Source: Impatiens glandulifera (Eukaryota > Streptophyta > Magnoliopsida > Ericales > Balsaminaceae). Taken from it: DNA of 64,000 nucleotides. Location: the NCBI RefSeq assembly GCF_907164915.1, contig NC_061862.1, forward strand, positions 139,987,913 to 140,051,912. The letters are read 5' to 3'. Of this stretch, positions 1 through 11,499 are shown in pieces. The translations under genes were made by a program, and so were the position numbers. Position 1 is the stretch's first letter, and each line of letters begins with the position of its first letter. The notes below the pieces were generated by a model. It did no database searches and was not told where the DNA came from. It saw only the letters and a program-made list of their open reading frames with translations.

Positions 1-169
1 TTTAGAAATAAACACAAACAGACCTTAGTCAAAATATGTTTATGTTGGAAATATCCCAAACATATTTTGAAATCATTTTCTAATCTTCAGGATTATTTTA
101 AAATAGTTTGGGGTTCTAAAATTACAAAAATAATTCTAGGTTTTGAATAGTAGAACCAAACATGCCTTA

Positions 170-615
170 GGACCGGAGTCCTAAGCCTTGAGTCCATTTT
201 TATCGGTCGGGTCCAAAGACCCTCGGTCTTGGTGCTAAGGACTCGGGCCTAGGTTGAGATTACAGGTCTTGGTGTAAAACCCCATCGATTCTAGGTTAAC
301 TCAGGACTAAGTTTCTCAGTCGAGGTGTATAAACCTCATCATGGGTTAGCTTTGAGCTAAGCCCCGGGCTTAGAAATTCTCAGTCTTGGGTCGAGATTCC
401 TCGGTCTTGGGTTAAGATTCCTCGGTCCTAAGTTTGGACTTCTAAGTCCTATGTTCTGGAATCTTGGTCCTAGATTAAAATCTTCGGTATATTTTCTTGG
501 TCCTAGCTCAAGAACATCGGTCGGATCACTCTGTCCTGTTGAAATTCTCCGTCCAAGGTCTCAGTCCTAGGTTTGAATTTCTCGGACCTAAGCTTCGGTC
601 CTATGCTAAGAAGCC
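170..615. repeat. Degenerate CTCGGTCYTRGG repeat array
   Basis: The stretch is built from many loosely spaced variants of a motif close to CTCGGTCTTGGGTTAAGATT (e.g. around 225, 385, 410, 440 and 570). Copies differ in spacing and several are part-inverted (CCTAGG cores). No open frame or TIR is visible. It is probably an old minisatellite or the variable region of an LTR. The family is not recognised. Confidence 0.5.
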
Positions 616-1191
616 TCAATCCTTAATAACACTTAAGTTTATTTTTTAACTCGTTTTTTAGTTTGGATTCTTTGATCCAAGAGTTTGGGTAGCTTCACAA
701 AGCTCCTAGAACATAGAACATGTTGATCATCATCTCAAGGTATCAATCAACCTGGATGATGATCAAATCGTTCAAAAAAGTTGGTAATCAAAAATTGGAT
801 TTTTGATATTAAGGATGTTTTGAGGAGAAAAGAATTATCTAACAGATTCCTTATATATCATATACTTGATTGATACCAAAACATAAACACTAGTTGTTCG
901 TTTTGACCAAATCAAGAACACAACATTCTCATTTATTTTGAAAATTTTGATTTTAATCAAACATGATCGTGATGGATCAAAAATGATCCAAACGGTTAGC
1001 CAACATCATTACAATCTTGTTGGGATATTTTCTAAGCTGTGATTCAACTAGATTAGTCCAAGAACAACAAATCTGATTTTTGAATTTTATAAATTCAAAT
1101 TTGAGTTTTTGTTTTAAGACCGATTTATCGGTTCTATCTTATCTAGATAGATTCTAAATGACCCTAAGATCAATATTCAACCATAAAATAC

Positions 1192-1712
1192 TGGGGGTGG
1201 ACAAACCCACTAATTCGATCCGATCCGGTATTTCGGATCGGATATCCATCTCTATTTATTAAAAAAAATGCGATCTGTATCCGATCTGGTATCCGACCTT
1301 TATCCGATCCAAAAATACCGGATCGAATCGACTAACCGGATACCCGCCAATCCGATATTTTTTCATATTTCTAATTTTTGTTTGAAAATTAATTATTTAA
1401 TAATATTTTTGTTTTGGTAAACAGAGAATTATTTTAATTGACGGATGTTATTTGTTGAAAATTATCAAAATACTATTTCAGACAAATAATAAAAATAGAC
1501 TAATTATTGGTTAGGCCTTAATTGTTAAAAAAATTATAAATATTTTATTTTTTTTAATTTTAAAACTCATAGGATCGGCTTTGGCTACCAGAATTTTTTT
1601 TGCCCGATCCGTATTCTATCAGGAAATTTGGTAATCCGATTCAGATTTTTTCATATCGGATCGGCCGGAACAATTAATCCGGTTTTTTGGATCGAATATT
1701 TTGGTCACCCCT
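1192..1712. mobile_element. Non-autonomous hAT-like MITE with target-site duplication
   Basis: The element starts TGGGGGTGGACAAA and its other end reads, in reverse complement, TAGGGGTGACCAAA, which gives imperfect terminal inverted repeats. TAAAATAC lies immediately outside on both sides (left copy ending at 1191, right copy ending at 1721), the 8-bp duplication typical of hAT transposases. Subterminal regions are rich in GGATCGGAT / ATCCGATCC palindromic motifs. It has no coding capacity, so it would depend on a transposase elsewhere. It sits in old repetitive DNA and looks like a fairly clean insertion. Confidence 0.8.
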
Positions 1713-1998
1713 ATAAAATACAATAAACATCAACCATACAAGCTTAAACAATTTGAAATATAAAAATTTCAAATTCAAATTATAAATATGAATTATAGGG
1801 TGATTGGAACCTTACCAAGGATTTGATAACAATCATTGATCCTTAGGAAAACTTTTGGGAAGCTCAAATTCAAGCATTAAGGCCTCATCCAAAGTTATTT
1901 CAAAAATTCAAAAGCTTGAAGCTTTAATGGCGAATTTATGAAAATCAACGATTGGAAGGTAGATAGTGGATTTCATGCCTTCTGATCGACTTATGGGT

Positions 1999-2008
1999 CT
2001 ATTTATAG
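1999..2008 (-). promoter_or_regulatory. Possible TATA box on minus strand (old LTR-like region)
   Basis: On the minus strand this reads CTATAAATAG. The flanking 1.7-2.4 kb DNA resembles plant LTR U3/R sequence in reverse orientation, including a minus-strand AAAACGACGTAG motif near 2240. No PBS, paired LTR or gag is visible, so the assignment is weak. A promoter of a lost host gene is the alternative. Confidence 0.3.
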
Positions 2009-2340
2009 TTGCCCAAGGTCGGTTGAGGCTTCAATCTGATCCTCAAGTTGGCTGGAATAGAGATAAATCATCCCTATTTTTGTAGAAGAAATGATCACCA
2101 TCGTAGGGATGATCATTTCAGAATTGAAATCAGTAGAAATGGTTGACTAATGAGGGAGTTCAAAAAAAAGAATATCAAAAATGAGTATTTGATCTTATCT
2201 GCTCTGGAGTCGCATTGAAGAAGAATGTGAAACTCAAGACTACGTCGTTTTGAGCGCGTTTGGGTGTTTCGTCTAATGTTGTTGACGTTTGGGCTTTCCG
2301 TTAGTGTCCTGGATAACGGGCTAACATCCAATTAATGTGT

Positions 2341-2940
2341 AGGGTGCGGCACGGGCGCGCGTTCCCTCCATTGCAGCGGGCTACGCGGGCACGTCTAGAG
2401 CGTTGTATGAAAATTCAGCGCTCATTAGATGACTGGTTCTTCAACTGTAATCATTCTACATAATTTCGGCTACATTTGATTGCGAATTTTATTTTTTTCT
2501 TTAAAGATTGAGGGATTGTTTGAAATTGATTTTTTTTCACTCTTTGGCTTTAATTTTGATATTTTTAAATACATAAAATATTAGAAAAATATGGCAAATA
2601 TTTTACCAATTTTGTATATTTTTAAGATTAAATAAATAATTTTGGGATAGGAAATGAGTACCTCATTTCATCATGATTATTTATTTGAATCACTGATTTT
2701 TTTCTAAAATTATTTTAAGATAAATGAGTACAACATTTATCCTAAATGATTTTATTTTATTATTTTGATAATTTCCTTAATTAATTAGGCTATAATTATG
2801 GTAATAATTAGCTTAATTAATTGTTTTAATTGGGTTTTGGCCATGAATTTAATAATTTTGATTTTATTTATTTAAAAACAAAAAAGAATTATTATTTAAT
2901 TTTATAAATTGGTGTGTAGATGTTTAGTGTTGACAAAGAA
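2341..2940. other. No gene seen; short GC-rich patch then AT-rich DNA
   Basis: Positions 2341-2400 are a GC-rich patch with several CpGs (GGGCGCGCG, GGCACG). The rest is AT-rich with TTTAATT/AATTATT runs. I see no coding signal, TIR or RNA-gene signature. Confidence 0.5.
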
Positions 2941-3019
2941 GGATTGATATCCTTATAATTGAACCAATTATTTCATTTTTTCACCCTTCAGTTTAAGTTT
3001 ACATTAGTCTCGGATTGCT

Positions 3020-3892
3020 ATTGAGATTGGAATTCACTTCAGAGGCGTATTCCGGAAGATGTTAGGATTCTCATCTTCATACAAACGATATACTTTAATG
3101 ACACTACTGACTCACGAGTTTTGAAGGTAGAAAGAGATGGAAAGTTCAATTCTAACATAGCTTGGGTGTTTATTCGCGAGAGTGGGAATGATGTGGGTTG
3201 TTCTCATGTTGTGTGGTCCTTCAAAATCATTCTGAGGCAGCAATTTGTGATGTAGTTTTTATTTAGGCAGAGAATTTCTACTAGAGATCGTCTTAAGCGT
3301 TTTATGCATATTCGGGATTCTAAATGCCTACTTTATGATGGCAATGAAGAGACGATGGATCATTTATTTGGTGGATGTCCATTTACATTTGAGTTATGGA
3401 GGTGGTTTACAAAAGCTATGGATATAGCTTTCTTCCCTTCGTATTGGATTGATATAAAGGAGTTGGCCATTTTGAAAGTTAAAGGAAATCTATTTCATTC
3501 AAATATGTTTAAATATGGTTTTACTTCTATAGTTTATCATGTTTGGATGGAAAGAACCTAAAGAGTCTTCACGAGATGAGAGGTGGTGCTGACGAGGTTT
3601 GGAAGAGAATTAAGTTTGATTGCAATTCTCTTGTTCGGGGCATTGATTATGACGAAGTCACTCAATCTAGCAACTTCAAGGCCAGATTATAAACTAATTA
3701 TTGTTTATTTCAAAAGTTTTAATTGATTTGTTTGAATGTGTTGTTTGTGTCTATTAATTTGATTTGTAATTCCGGTTTTTAAAAATTAGAGCAAATATTT
3801 TTTTTCTCTAATTCATGAACTCATGTATGTATTTTCTCTTTTTTAGGGCTTTTTAATGAAATGACACTATATTATTTTCCAAAAAAAAAAAC
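3020..3892 (+). mobile_element. LINE (L1-type) 3' fragment with zf-RVT domain
   Basis: This is the 5'-truncated 3' end of a plant non-LTR retrotransposon. The frame at 3304-3561 encodes a reverse-transcriptase zinc-binding domain: a CLLYDGNEETMDHLFGGC motif followed by a conserved VYHVWMER block. Upstream, a decayed frame shows the family hallmark of an RQQF/RDRLKR-type segment just before the zinc-binding motif. The 3' end shares the TTTTTAATGAAATGAC tail seen in the other LINE copies in this window and finishes in an A-run at about 3882-3892. The copy is more diverged than those at 5.2, 15.6 and 28-37 kb. The exact 5' breakpoint is uncertain. Confidence 0.8.
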
Positions 3893-4374
3893 ATTTTACT
3901 TTTATTGAAATAGACAAGTTCTTGCAAGTATAATATCATATTAGAATTGTTTTTTGCCAAATTCTTTGAGAAGGCTTACATCACTTACAAAAAATACTAG
4001 TAAAAAAACAAATAAATCGATAATTACCTTTTGCTGCATAAGGATTTTGGACAACTTAAGAAGTCAATTGGTGGCTAAGCCTAAAGTACAAGCAAATAAT
4101 TGCCATCTAGTCAATCAAAATCAACAAGTTAGTACAGAAAGAAAGTCTAATTTTAAATAACTAAATTATTAAACACAATTTAGCCTCACTTGGTTGTTGA
4201 ACTATACCAAATTGGCTATCTGGGATGGGTTAAAGCCAATTGAAATTCAAAAAAAGTAATAACATAATAATAGTAAAAGAAAATAGAGTAAAGAAGTTGG
4301 TTTTAAGCCAATTGTAATCCAAAAAATTAATAAGTCCTAACATTATAAAAATAAACTACAAATAATTAGCAACA
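3893..4374. other. No gene seen; AT-rich spacer
   Basis: AT-rich sequence between a LINE tail and a tandem repeat. A short frame at 3954-4160 has no recognisable domain and a composition like its surroundings. A phrase like AAGCCAATTG is repeated near 4230 and 4300. Confidence 0.4.
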
Positions 4375-5237
4375 AAATAATATACATTGATTGATCATTT
4401 TAATCAACTTAATTCATTATTTTCTCACATAAAAACAAAATATCATTTAGAAATTCAGTGGAGTTTATGTACAATTTCTATTTGAGGAGACATTAGATAT
4501 CCGGATCTAATTGCACAAATATATCCATCTAATTGACCAATACTTTCAAATTTCTTATCCTCGTTTAAACTTTACACTAGTCTCGAAAAGGATTTCAATG
4601 ATCTATGACAAAATCAACAAACGAATAATCTTGATGACAAATTAAAGAAATTTAGCATCAAAATAATGTAAAGTCAATGATCATTTCAATCAACTTAATG
4701 CATTCTTGACTCACATACAATACAAGGTTTCATAAAGCAAAGAAGTATTTATAAATTAAGTTGAGTTTCTATACAGTTTCTATGTGCACAAAGATAGAAC
4801 GAAAATTTAAAATCATTATAAATGAGCCAACAATTTCAAGTTTTTCACCTAAACACGGAAATGATTTCAATTATTTACGAACCAAATCAAGGAAAGAACG
4901 ATCTTAAAGACAAACTAAAGAAATTTTGCAACAAAATAATTTAAATTATAAAATTTATGCATGTTTACCTCACATACGAGCAAAGAAGCATTTAGAAATT
5001 AATTTACTTGAGTTACTATACAATTTTTATATAGAGAGTTCATATAACCGGATTTAGGTGCACAAAGATAGAACAAACATTTAAAAGGATACAAAATAGA
5101 ATAATTTATATCCTTATAATTGAATCAATAATTTTATGTTTCTTACAATCGTTCAAATTTTTTTTTGGAATTGTTCAAATTTATACTAGTCATAGAAAGG
5201 ATTTCAATTATTTACAACAAATCAAAGAACGTCCGAT
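4375..5237. repeat. ~280-330 bp direct repeat, about three units, interrupted by a LINE
   Basis: Successive units share GATTTCAATTATTTAC..., AAAGAACGATCTTAAAGACA... and CTTAATTCATTATTTTCTCACATA-like segments (units near 4380-4670, 4677-4945 and 4950-5237). The third unit breaks off at AGAACGTCCGAT and resumes after the LINE at 6693. A related piece (ATATCCTTATAATTGAA) also occurs at about 2948 and 5110. Function unknown. Confidence 0.65.
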
Positions 5238-5240
5238 TTG

Positions 5241-6680
5241 GAAAAAAACTTTCTTATGCAGGGAGGATCGAACTTATCAAAACCGTGGTCATGGGTATAG
5301 TTGGCTACTGGGCGCAGCAGATGGTCATTCCGAAGAAAGTAATGAAGGAGCTCGACATGTTGATGAGGAACTTTATCTAGGGCAGTAGCGAAAGAGGAGG
5401 AAAGAAAGTCAAATGGACCGCTCTCTGCAAACCGAAGGATGAGGGAGGCATCGGCTTGAAGAATTGTATCGAGTGGAACAAGAATCTGATCACCTTCAAG
5501 CATCTATGGGCTTTGGAGCGCAATCATGAGTCATTATGGATTAAATGGGTGCATACGAGGTTTATGAAATACGAAACCAGCATCTGAACCTGCAAAATTC
5601 ATTAAGGTATAAGCTGGTCTCTGAAAAAGATTTTTAAACTAAGAAGCGATATTGCAGATCTTTGTGACATCCGAATAGGGGATTGGACAGGCACTCTATT
5701 ATGACACGACCCCTGGTTCGAAAACCATCCTATCATCCACAAGGAGGAGTTTCAAAATTCCCGTATCAGAAGGGACTGCGCAGAAGCAAAAATCAGAGAC
5801 ATTAAAGATGAGAATTGGAACTCACTCCTAGGAAGAAATCTAGAAGGACAAATGATATTTGATCATATAAGTAACATACAACTACACGACAGACCGAATA
5901 TTCATGAATGGAAAGCTAAGGACAATGGGAAGCTAGTATCGAAGAAAATATGGGAGGTAACTCGGGAAAAAGCGTAGAAAGTATAATGGGCTCCTCTTGT
6001 ATGGTCAACGGATATTATCCCTAAACACCAATTCATCCTATGGATCGCCTTCTAGGAAAGACTCAACACTCGTGATCGTATCAGCAAGTATATGAGCATC
6101 ACGGACGCGAGTTGTCTTCTATGTAGAGGAAATGAAGAAATCATAGATCACCTATTCGGGAGTTGCTGTATTGTTTCGGAGCTTTGGGACAAATTATACA
6201 AAAGCCTGGAGCTGATCAGTTTCCCGAGCGAGTAGAATGAAATCAAAGAAGCAGCACTACTCAAAGCCAAGGGAAATAGATTTGCAACAAGCGTGTTCAA
6301 GTACGGCTTTGGAGCAGTGGTATATAATATTTGACAAGAACGGAATGCAAGGGTATATGATAGAACCCGCAGGAGTGTTGTAGAGTTATGGAAAGATATT
6401 GTATCGGATTGCAGCGCCCTCGTGGGAACGTGGAGAAGAATTCCAAACACGAAGAAGAACTGGAATATCTGTAGGAACTGAAATTTATCATTTTTTAAAC
6501 TCACTAGAATTGAAAGTATTGTAATTAGATAATTTATTTATGTTTTTAGCTTTTATTCAAAATGTTACAACTTCAAAATTATTCTAGGCCTGTCTAAAAT
6601 GATCTCTTAAGCTCATGATTTTTTTCCCGTTTTTGGGAATTCTTAATGAAATGACGCTGAGTCGTTTTTTCCAAAAAAAA
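5241..6680 (+). mobile_element. 5'-truncated LINE copy with target-site duplication
   Basis: Decayed ORF2 C-terminal half of the same LINE family as the full element at 28-37 kb. It starts within the sequence that follows the reverse-transcriptase core (AAKKLSY / IELIKTVV region), runs through the zf-RVT segment and the 3' UTR, and ends TTTTTTCCAAAAAAAAA. The flanks repeat AGAACGTCCGAT (5226-5237 and 6681-6692), a target-site duplication, showing insertion into a pre-existing tandem repeat. Several TGG codons have become TAG or TGA, so it is non-coding today. Confidence 0.9.
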
Positions 6681-6695
6681 AGAACGTCCGATCTT

Positions 6696-7559
6696 GAAAT
6701 TGAACTAAAAGTTTCGCATGCAAACACTAGTTCATTTATCGGTAAAAACTTTGACTCCTCTAGGATGAGTGATTTTTATGACTTTTAACAAAAAGAGAAA
6801 GAAAAGTTTTTTCTTAGTCTGTTTTTCGTAGAAGTACAAACTACAACATAATAATTATAAGTTACTAACTAAATGAGAAAAAAACAGATAAAAGTATGAT
6901 AGTTGAGTCCAAGTCCCAGCCAATTGGCCTTGCATCCATTTTTTTTTAACAGTCATTGATTTTATATGAGTACCTCTATGTCATTGATTTTTCTCACTTT
7001 CTATAACTACTCCTCAATATTGTTAAGAATTTCGATTGTTCTAGCAACCAACTTTACATCAACATTCTTATTTAAAGTTGTTATCATGACTTATATTACA
7101 TTGTGGTATATGTCTCCATAGTCACATCTTAATCATCTTCAATGGGAGGATACATAAGCACATTAAGTAGGGGGCAAGGCACACATTTTCAGTATTCAAC
7201 CAAATCTCATCTTAAGAAAGAATTTAATCCAAGATAGTGTGATCTTAGTCACCTTCCAATGAAGTCACCCTCCAATGATGGAATACTAGTTATGTTACAC
7301 AAGTTCACCCTATTGGTGCTTAACTGGAATCCGAGGTTCGCTAAGGAACATTATTAAGAGTTATTTAACAAGAATCTCTCTAACTAAGAAAAGTTTAGAC
7401 TCTTCAATATTCAAGGTGTTTTCGTAGTTTCCTAATGCTTGAGTAGGAATTTTTATTTCCCTCCTCTTGGGATCCATCTTATTTAAAAACATTTTATTTT
7501 GAAGAGTTCTAGTATGGTTTTTAGTTTTCCTAGATAACAAGTGTAACAACCAAAGAAAT
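6696..7559. other. No gene seen; old AT-rich DNA
   Basis: After the LINE the interrupted tandem repeat resumes for a short distance and then fades. A minus-strand frame at 7361-7549 has no domain I recognise. It lies directly downstream of a LINE RT scrap on the same strand and might be decayed LINE sequence, but that cannot be shown by eye. Confidence 0.35.
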
Positions 7560-7790
7560 CTACATATTTTCTATAGTCATTATTTGCATAATATCTAATG
7601 AAAGATTTAAATTAATATTGTCATACACTTTTTTAATGTCAAGTTTAACGAATGTACATTTTACTCGAGACGAGTTATCAAAGTCAATACATTCCATAGA
7701 AACTAAAGCAACATTACATATTTGTCTCCCTTTCACAAATTTCATTGGATTATTCGATATATTTGAGTTTAAAATTAATCTTCATTTATT
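7560..7790 (-). pseudogene. LINE reverse-transcriptase fragment
   Basis: The minus-strand translation contains KFVKGRQI followed about 25 residues later by KLDIKKVYDNIN. These match the RT motifs in which FVKGRQI precedes the first catalytic-aspartate block (KLDxxKAYDxVxW) of plant non-LTR retrotransposons. Only about 70 residues survive, without FADD or endonuclease motifs. The sequence is distinct from the LINE family that dominates this window, so it is a relic of another, older LINE. Confidence 0.65.
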
Positions 7791-7799
7791 AGCTAATTT

Positions 7800-8493
7800 T
7801 AATTTGATAATAATATAGAAAGATAAGACAATGCTGAATGGGCTAAATAATCAATGCTGAATTCTACAAATAAAAAGACTAGAAATAATGAAAATGATTA
7901 ATTATTTTGTGAACTCATACTTTATTTTTAAATTGTCAGTATTATGAAATGATAATTCATTTAAACACAACCACAAAAACAAAATAATAATAATCCTACA
8001 TCATTCATATTCCGCGAACACAATTGAAAACATCTCATATACTCCCCATCTCTTTTATTTCCGCAAATAAATAACTTTTAAATACATGATCCCCTGTCCA
8101 TAAATAACAGAGATAAATCACCTAATGTTATTCCCACAGTTTTTAAAATGAACACTAACCATGAATATCCTCACAAAAACATCCATTTTTTGGAACAAAT
8201 AATCATTTCATGCACATTTCCAAAAACTACCTTGGAATTAAGGGCTTCCCAGAGTATAAAACCTCCAACTACAAATATCTCATACCAATCATTGATTCAT
8301 TGAATGAAATTTTGTCTTGATGAGAAAATGACACCCCATCCAAAAGAGCTAAATAAAGTTTTAGAGGCTTCTATTAATATTATTAATTCCAAACCACAAT
8401 CATTCCAATCACTAAGTAAATTCTGCATGTTTTAGGATCCTAATACGAAGCTACAACTTTCAAATTCTAGACATTATTGTTAATATTACAAAT
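7800..8493. other. No gene seen
   Basis: AT-rich DNA with no convincing open frame, TIR or repeat. Its end is the left flank and TSD of the MITE at 8502. Confidence 0.4.
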
Positions 8494-8501
8494 CATGTCA
8501 A

Positions 8502-8818
8502 CAGGGCCGACCCTGGGGTAAGGCAACCAATGCACTTGCATAGGGCCCCCCACTTTTATAGGGCCTCCATTTTTTATATTTAATAATATTATATTATTAA
8601 TATTATTTTTTCCTCTTTTTTCTCCTTTAATATTAAATATACATTATAAAAAAAAATTATATCTCCTTTTTAGTCTCTTATTATAATATATTAATTATTT
8701 ATATTTTATTTTATTAATTAAAATAAAAAAATAAGTTTTTTTTTTACTATTTTAGGGGCCCCAAAATTTAAATTTGCATAGAGCCTCAAAATCTCAGGGC
8801 TTCTCAGGGCCAGCCCTG
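8502..8818. mobile_element. hAT-like MITE with CAGGGCC termini
   Basis: Begins CAGGGCCGACCCTGGGG and ends, in reverse complement, CAGGGCTGGCCCTGAGAAG. A second inner inverted pair is built on GGGGCCC/GGGCCCC. The flanks carry near-identical 8-mers, CATGTCAA (8494-8501) and CATATCAA (8819-8826), as expected for hAT target-site duplications. The middle is pure AT-rich filler without coding capacity. The CAGGGCCGGCCC terminus is common to a widespread plant hAT MITE group. Confidence 0.8.
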
Positions 8819-8829
8819 CATATCAATAT

Positions 8830-9480
8830 AGTAGTTCAAGATTAATAATCTCCGGGTGAAGGTACATCCGTATCGATTTCCAGTTCATATTACCATCCCT
8901 CGGATCTTTATACACAACTAAATATAAATCAAACTTCCAACAAGAACGATTATAGATCAAAATAATAAAATCCCCTCATTTAATATCTCCGGGTGAACTA
9001 TCTCTTGATATTGATTCCCTTCATAATAGATGATGCAAACCAAAACAATAGATGAACTAGATACGTTGGAGTATCTCCAGGGTATAAAATTTGAAACACA
9101 TAATTGTCGGTTCAATAAAAATTCTTGTTTAGGCCTTACCTATTTCTACCGTAACTATTGGGCGATCATTTTGAGTAATGAAAATGTGAAGACATAACTT
9201 CGCAATAAAGCAATAAAATGGAAGATGAGCGATTTATGTTTGAATCTCAGCAATGTCACTATGTCGCTTACAATGACAAATGACATATTAAACTTCAATA
9301 TCATCATTCAGGGAAAATCATCGTTCAATAGTATTTCTTATACCAAATAAAAATAAACTAATGTACGAAATACAACAAAAACTTTGAGATCAATCATAAT
9401 TTCTAACACCGATCTATAAAATTCATATTTTCAGAAAATATTATTTGGTAAATTATTGTAATAAAGGAGATACAAATCTT
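8830..9480. other. No gene seen; three TCTCCGGGTGA-like phrases
   Basis: The phrase TCTCCGGGTGAA or a close variant recurs near 8850, 8985 and 9068 in otherwise unique AT-rich sequence. On the minus strand, short coding-like stretches surround it but no continuous frame survives. Possibly part of a decayed gene together with the stretch at 9952-10120. Confidence 0.3.
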
Positions 9481-9951
9481 TTGACCAAATTTAAGCAGAG
9501 CTCGTCCTCATACAAAAAAAAATAGTATACATGGAGTTCCATCCCTGTATGAGTTGATAATGGACTTTTAATTGAATATGATGTTTTCCTTTTGTCATCA
9601 CTTTTAATACATGCGACTGTCCTTTAATAAAATAGGTCCTCTCTTGCTTCCCTTCTAAGCCAAGAATCGCCTGCATTTTAATAGTCTCAAATTTATTAAA
9701 AAATAATAAACTTTTTATTCATCTATTTGGTCGTAAAGTTGGCGACATAATGCTAGAAACTGAAACACGGAGTAGGAGTGGAGATATAAACAAACAATCA
9801 GATATAAGTGCCTATAGGAGACAAACAAAAATCACCTCAAACAAAACATGACAAACAATTATTTAAGGATGTTAAATAGTAAGTAAACATCATATTTAGA
9901 TTACCAAATTAAACAAAATGAAGAATAGAAATAACAAATAGGAAATGTGTT

Positions 9952-10120
9952 ACCTCCCACAATTTCTTTCCAAAAAGATCTTTAGCTCGAGAATGCCTAA
10001 GTAAGTAGAAAATAACGTCAATCCTTCCATTATACCCAATTGGTAAATTCAACGCCAAAAGCTTCAAATTAAATAATTGGAGTGGGAATTGTTTCTGAAA
10101 GATAGCACTAGAAACAAGAA
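9952..10120 (-). other. Unrecognised coding-like stretch (possible exon)
   Basis: On the minus strand an open stretch of about 50 codons (including LLALNLPIGYNGRIDVIFYL) ends at GGGAG|GTAACA, a good splice donor. Amino-acid usage looks protein-like, in contrast to the surroundings. It abuts the broken 3' edge of the reverse LINE at 10126. I do not recognise the family. A downstream minus-strand frame at 9491-9676, preceded by an acceptor-like ATGCAG, could belong with it. Both may be chance. Confidence 0.3.
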
Positions 10121-10125
10121 CAAGT

Positions 10126-11495
10126 GCGCTGCAATCCTATACAATATCTTTGCATAACACTTCAACGCTCCTGCGGGTTTTGTCATATATCCTTGCATTC
10201 CGTTCTTACCAAATTTTATACACCACTGCTCCAAAACCGCACTTGAACACGCTTGTTGTAAATCTATTTCCCTTAGCTTTGAGTAGTGTTGCATCTTTGA
10301 TTTCATTCCATTCGCTCGGGAAACTGATCAGCTCCAAGCTTTTATATAATCTGTCCCAAAGCTCTGAAGCAATACAGAAGCTCCCGAATAGGTGATCTAT
10401 GCTTTCTTCATTTCCTCTACATAGAAGACAGTTCGTATCCGAGATGCTCATATACTTACTGGTACGATCACGAGTGTTGAGTCTTTCCCAGAAAGTGAGC
10501 CATGGGATGAACTGGTTTCTAGGGATAATCTTCGTTGACCATACAAGAGGAGCCCATTCTACTTTCTGTGCTTTTTCCCGGGTTACCTCCCATATTTTCT
10601 TCGATACCAGCTTCTCATTGTCCTCAGCTTTCCATTAATGAATATCAGGTCTGTCGTGTAGTTGTATGTTACTTATATGATCAAGTATCCTATGTCCTTC
10701 TGGATTTCTTCTCAGGAATGACTCTCTATTTCCGTCTTTAATGTCTCTAATTTTCGCTTTTGTGCAGTCCCTTCTGATGCGGGTATTTTGAAACTCCTCC
10801 TCATGGATGATAGACTGGTTTTCGAACTAGGGGTCATGCCAGAATAGAGTACCTTTCCCGTCCCCTAGCCGGATGTCATAAAGATCTGCAATATCGCTTC
10901 TTAGTTTAAAAATATTTTTTAGAGACCAACTCATACCTTCATGAATTTTGCAGGTCCAGATGCTGGTTTCGTATTTCATAAACCTCGTATGCACCCATAT
11001 TATCCATAGTGACTCCTGATTGTGCTCTAAATCCCACAGATGCTTGAAGGTGAGAGCCTTGTTCCACTCGATACAGTTTTTCAAGTCGATACCTCCCTCG
11101 TCCTTGGTTTGCAGAGAGCGGTCCATTTGACTTTTTTTCCTCCTCTTTCGCTACTTCCCCAAATAAAGTTCTTTATCAGTGTATCGAACTCCTTCATTAC
11201 ATTCTTCGGAATGACCATTTGCTACGCCTAGTAGCCAACTATGCCCATGACCACAGTTTTGATAAGTTCGAGCCTCCCTGCATAAGGAAGTTTTTCGCTG
11301 CCCAGTCATATATCGTGTTCTTTTACCTTTTCAATCAGCGGCTTGCAGTATGAGATCTCGATCTGCTTCGCGGTTAACGGAATTCCTAAGTACCTCACTA
11401 GAAAACTTCCTTCCTTGATGCCCATGATGTTGAAGATGTCCTACTTCGTTTCGTCATTTACGCCTCCATAAAATGCCACACTTTTGCTTTCGCAT
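10126..11495 (-). mobile_element. LINE copy, minus strand, truncated at both ends
   Basis: The reverse complement matches the ORF2 C-terminal half of the 28-37 kb LINE, from the block just after the reverse-transcriptase core (GVKFYGG-like region near 11465) through the zf-RVT segment (CLLCRGNEESIDHLFGSFC near 10400) to the IRF/NAR-type block at 10150-10230. It lacks the usual 3' UTR and A-tail, stopping inside the last coding block at about 10126. The higher-coordinate edge directly abuts an LTR remnant at 11500. Stops and frameshifts throughout. No TSD found. Confidence 0.85.
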
Positions 11496-11499
11496 ACAA

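Noticed and set aside
2113..2331. 72-codon minus-strand open frame
   Set aside because: No domain, composition of flanking non-coding DNA, and it ends in a hydrophobic AT-driven tail.
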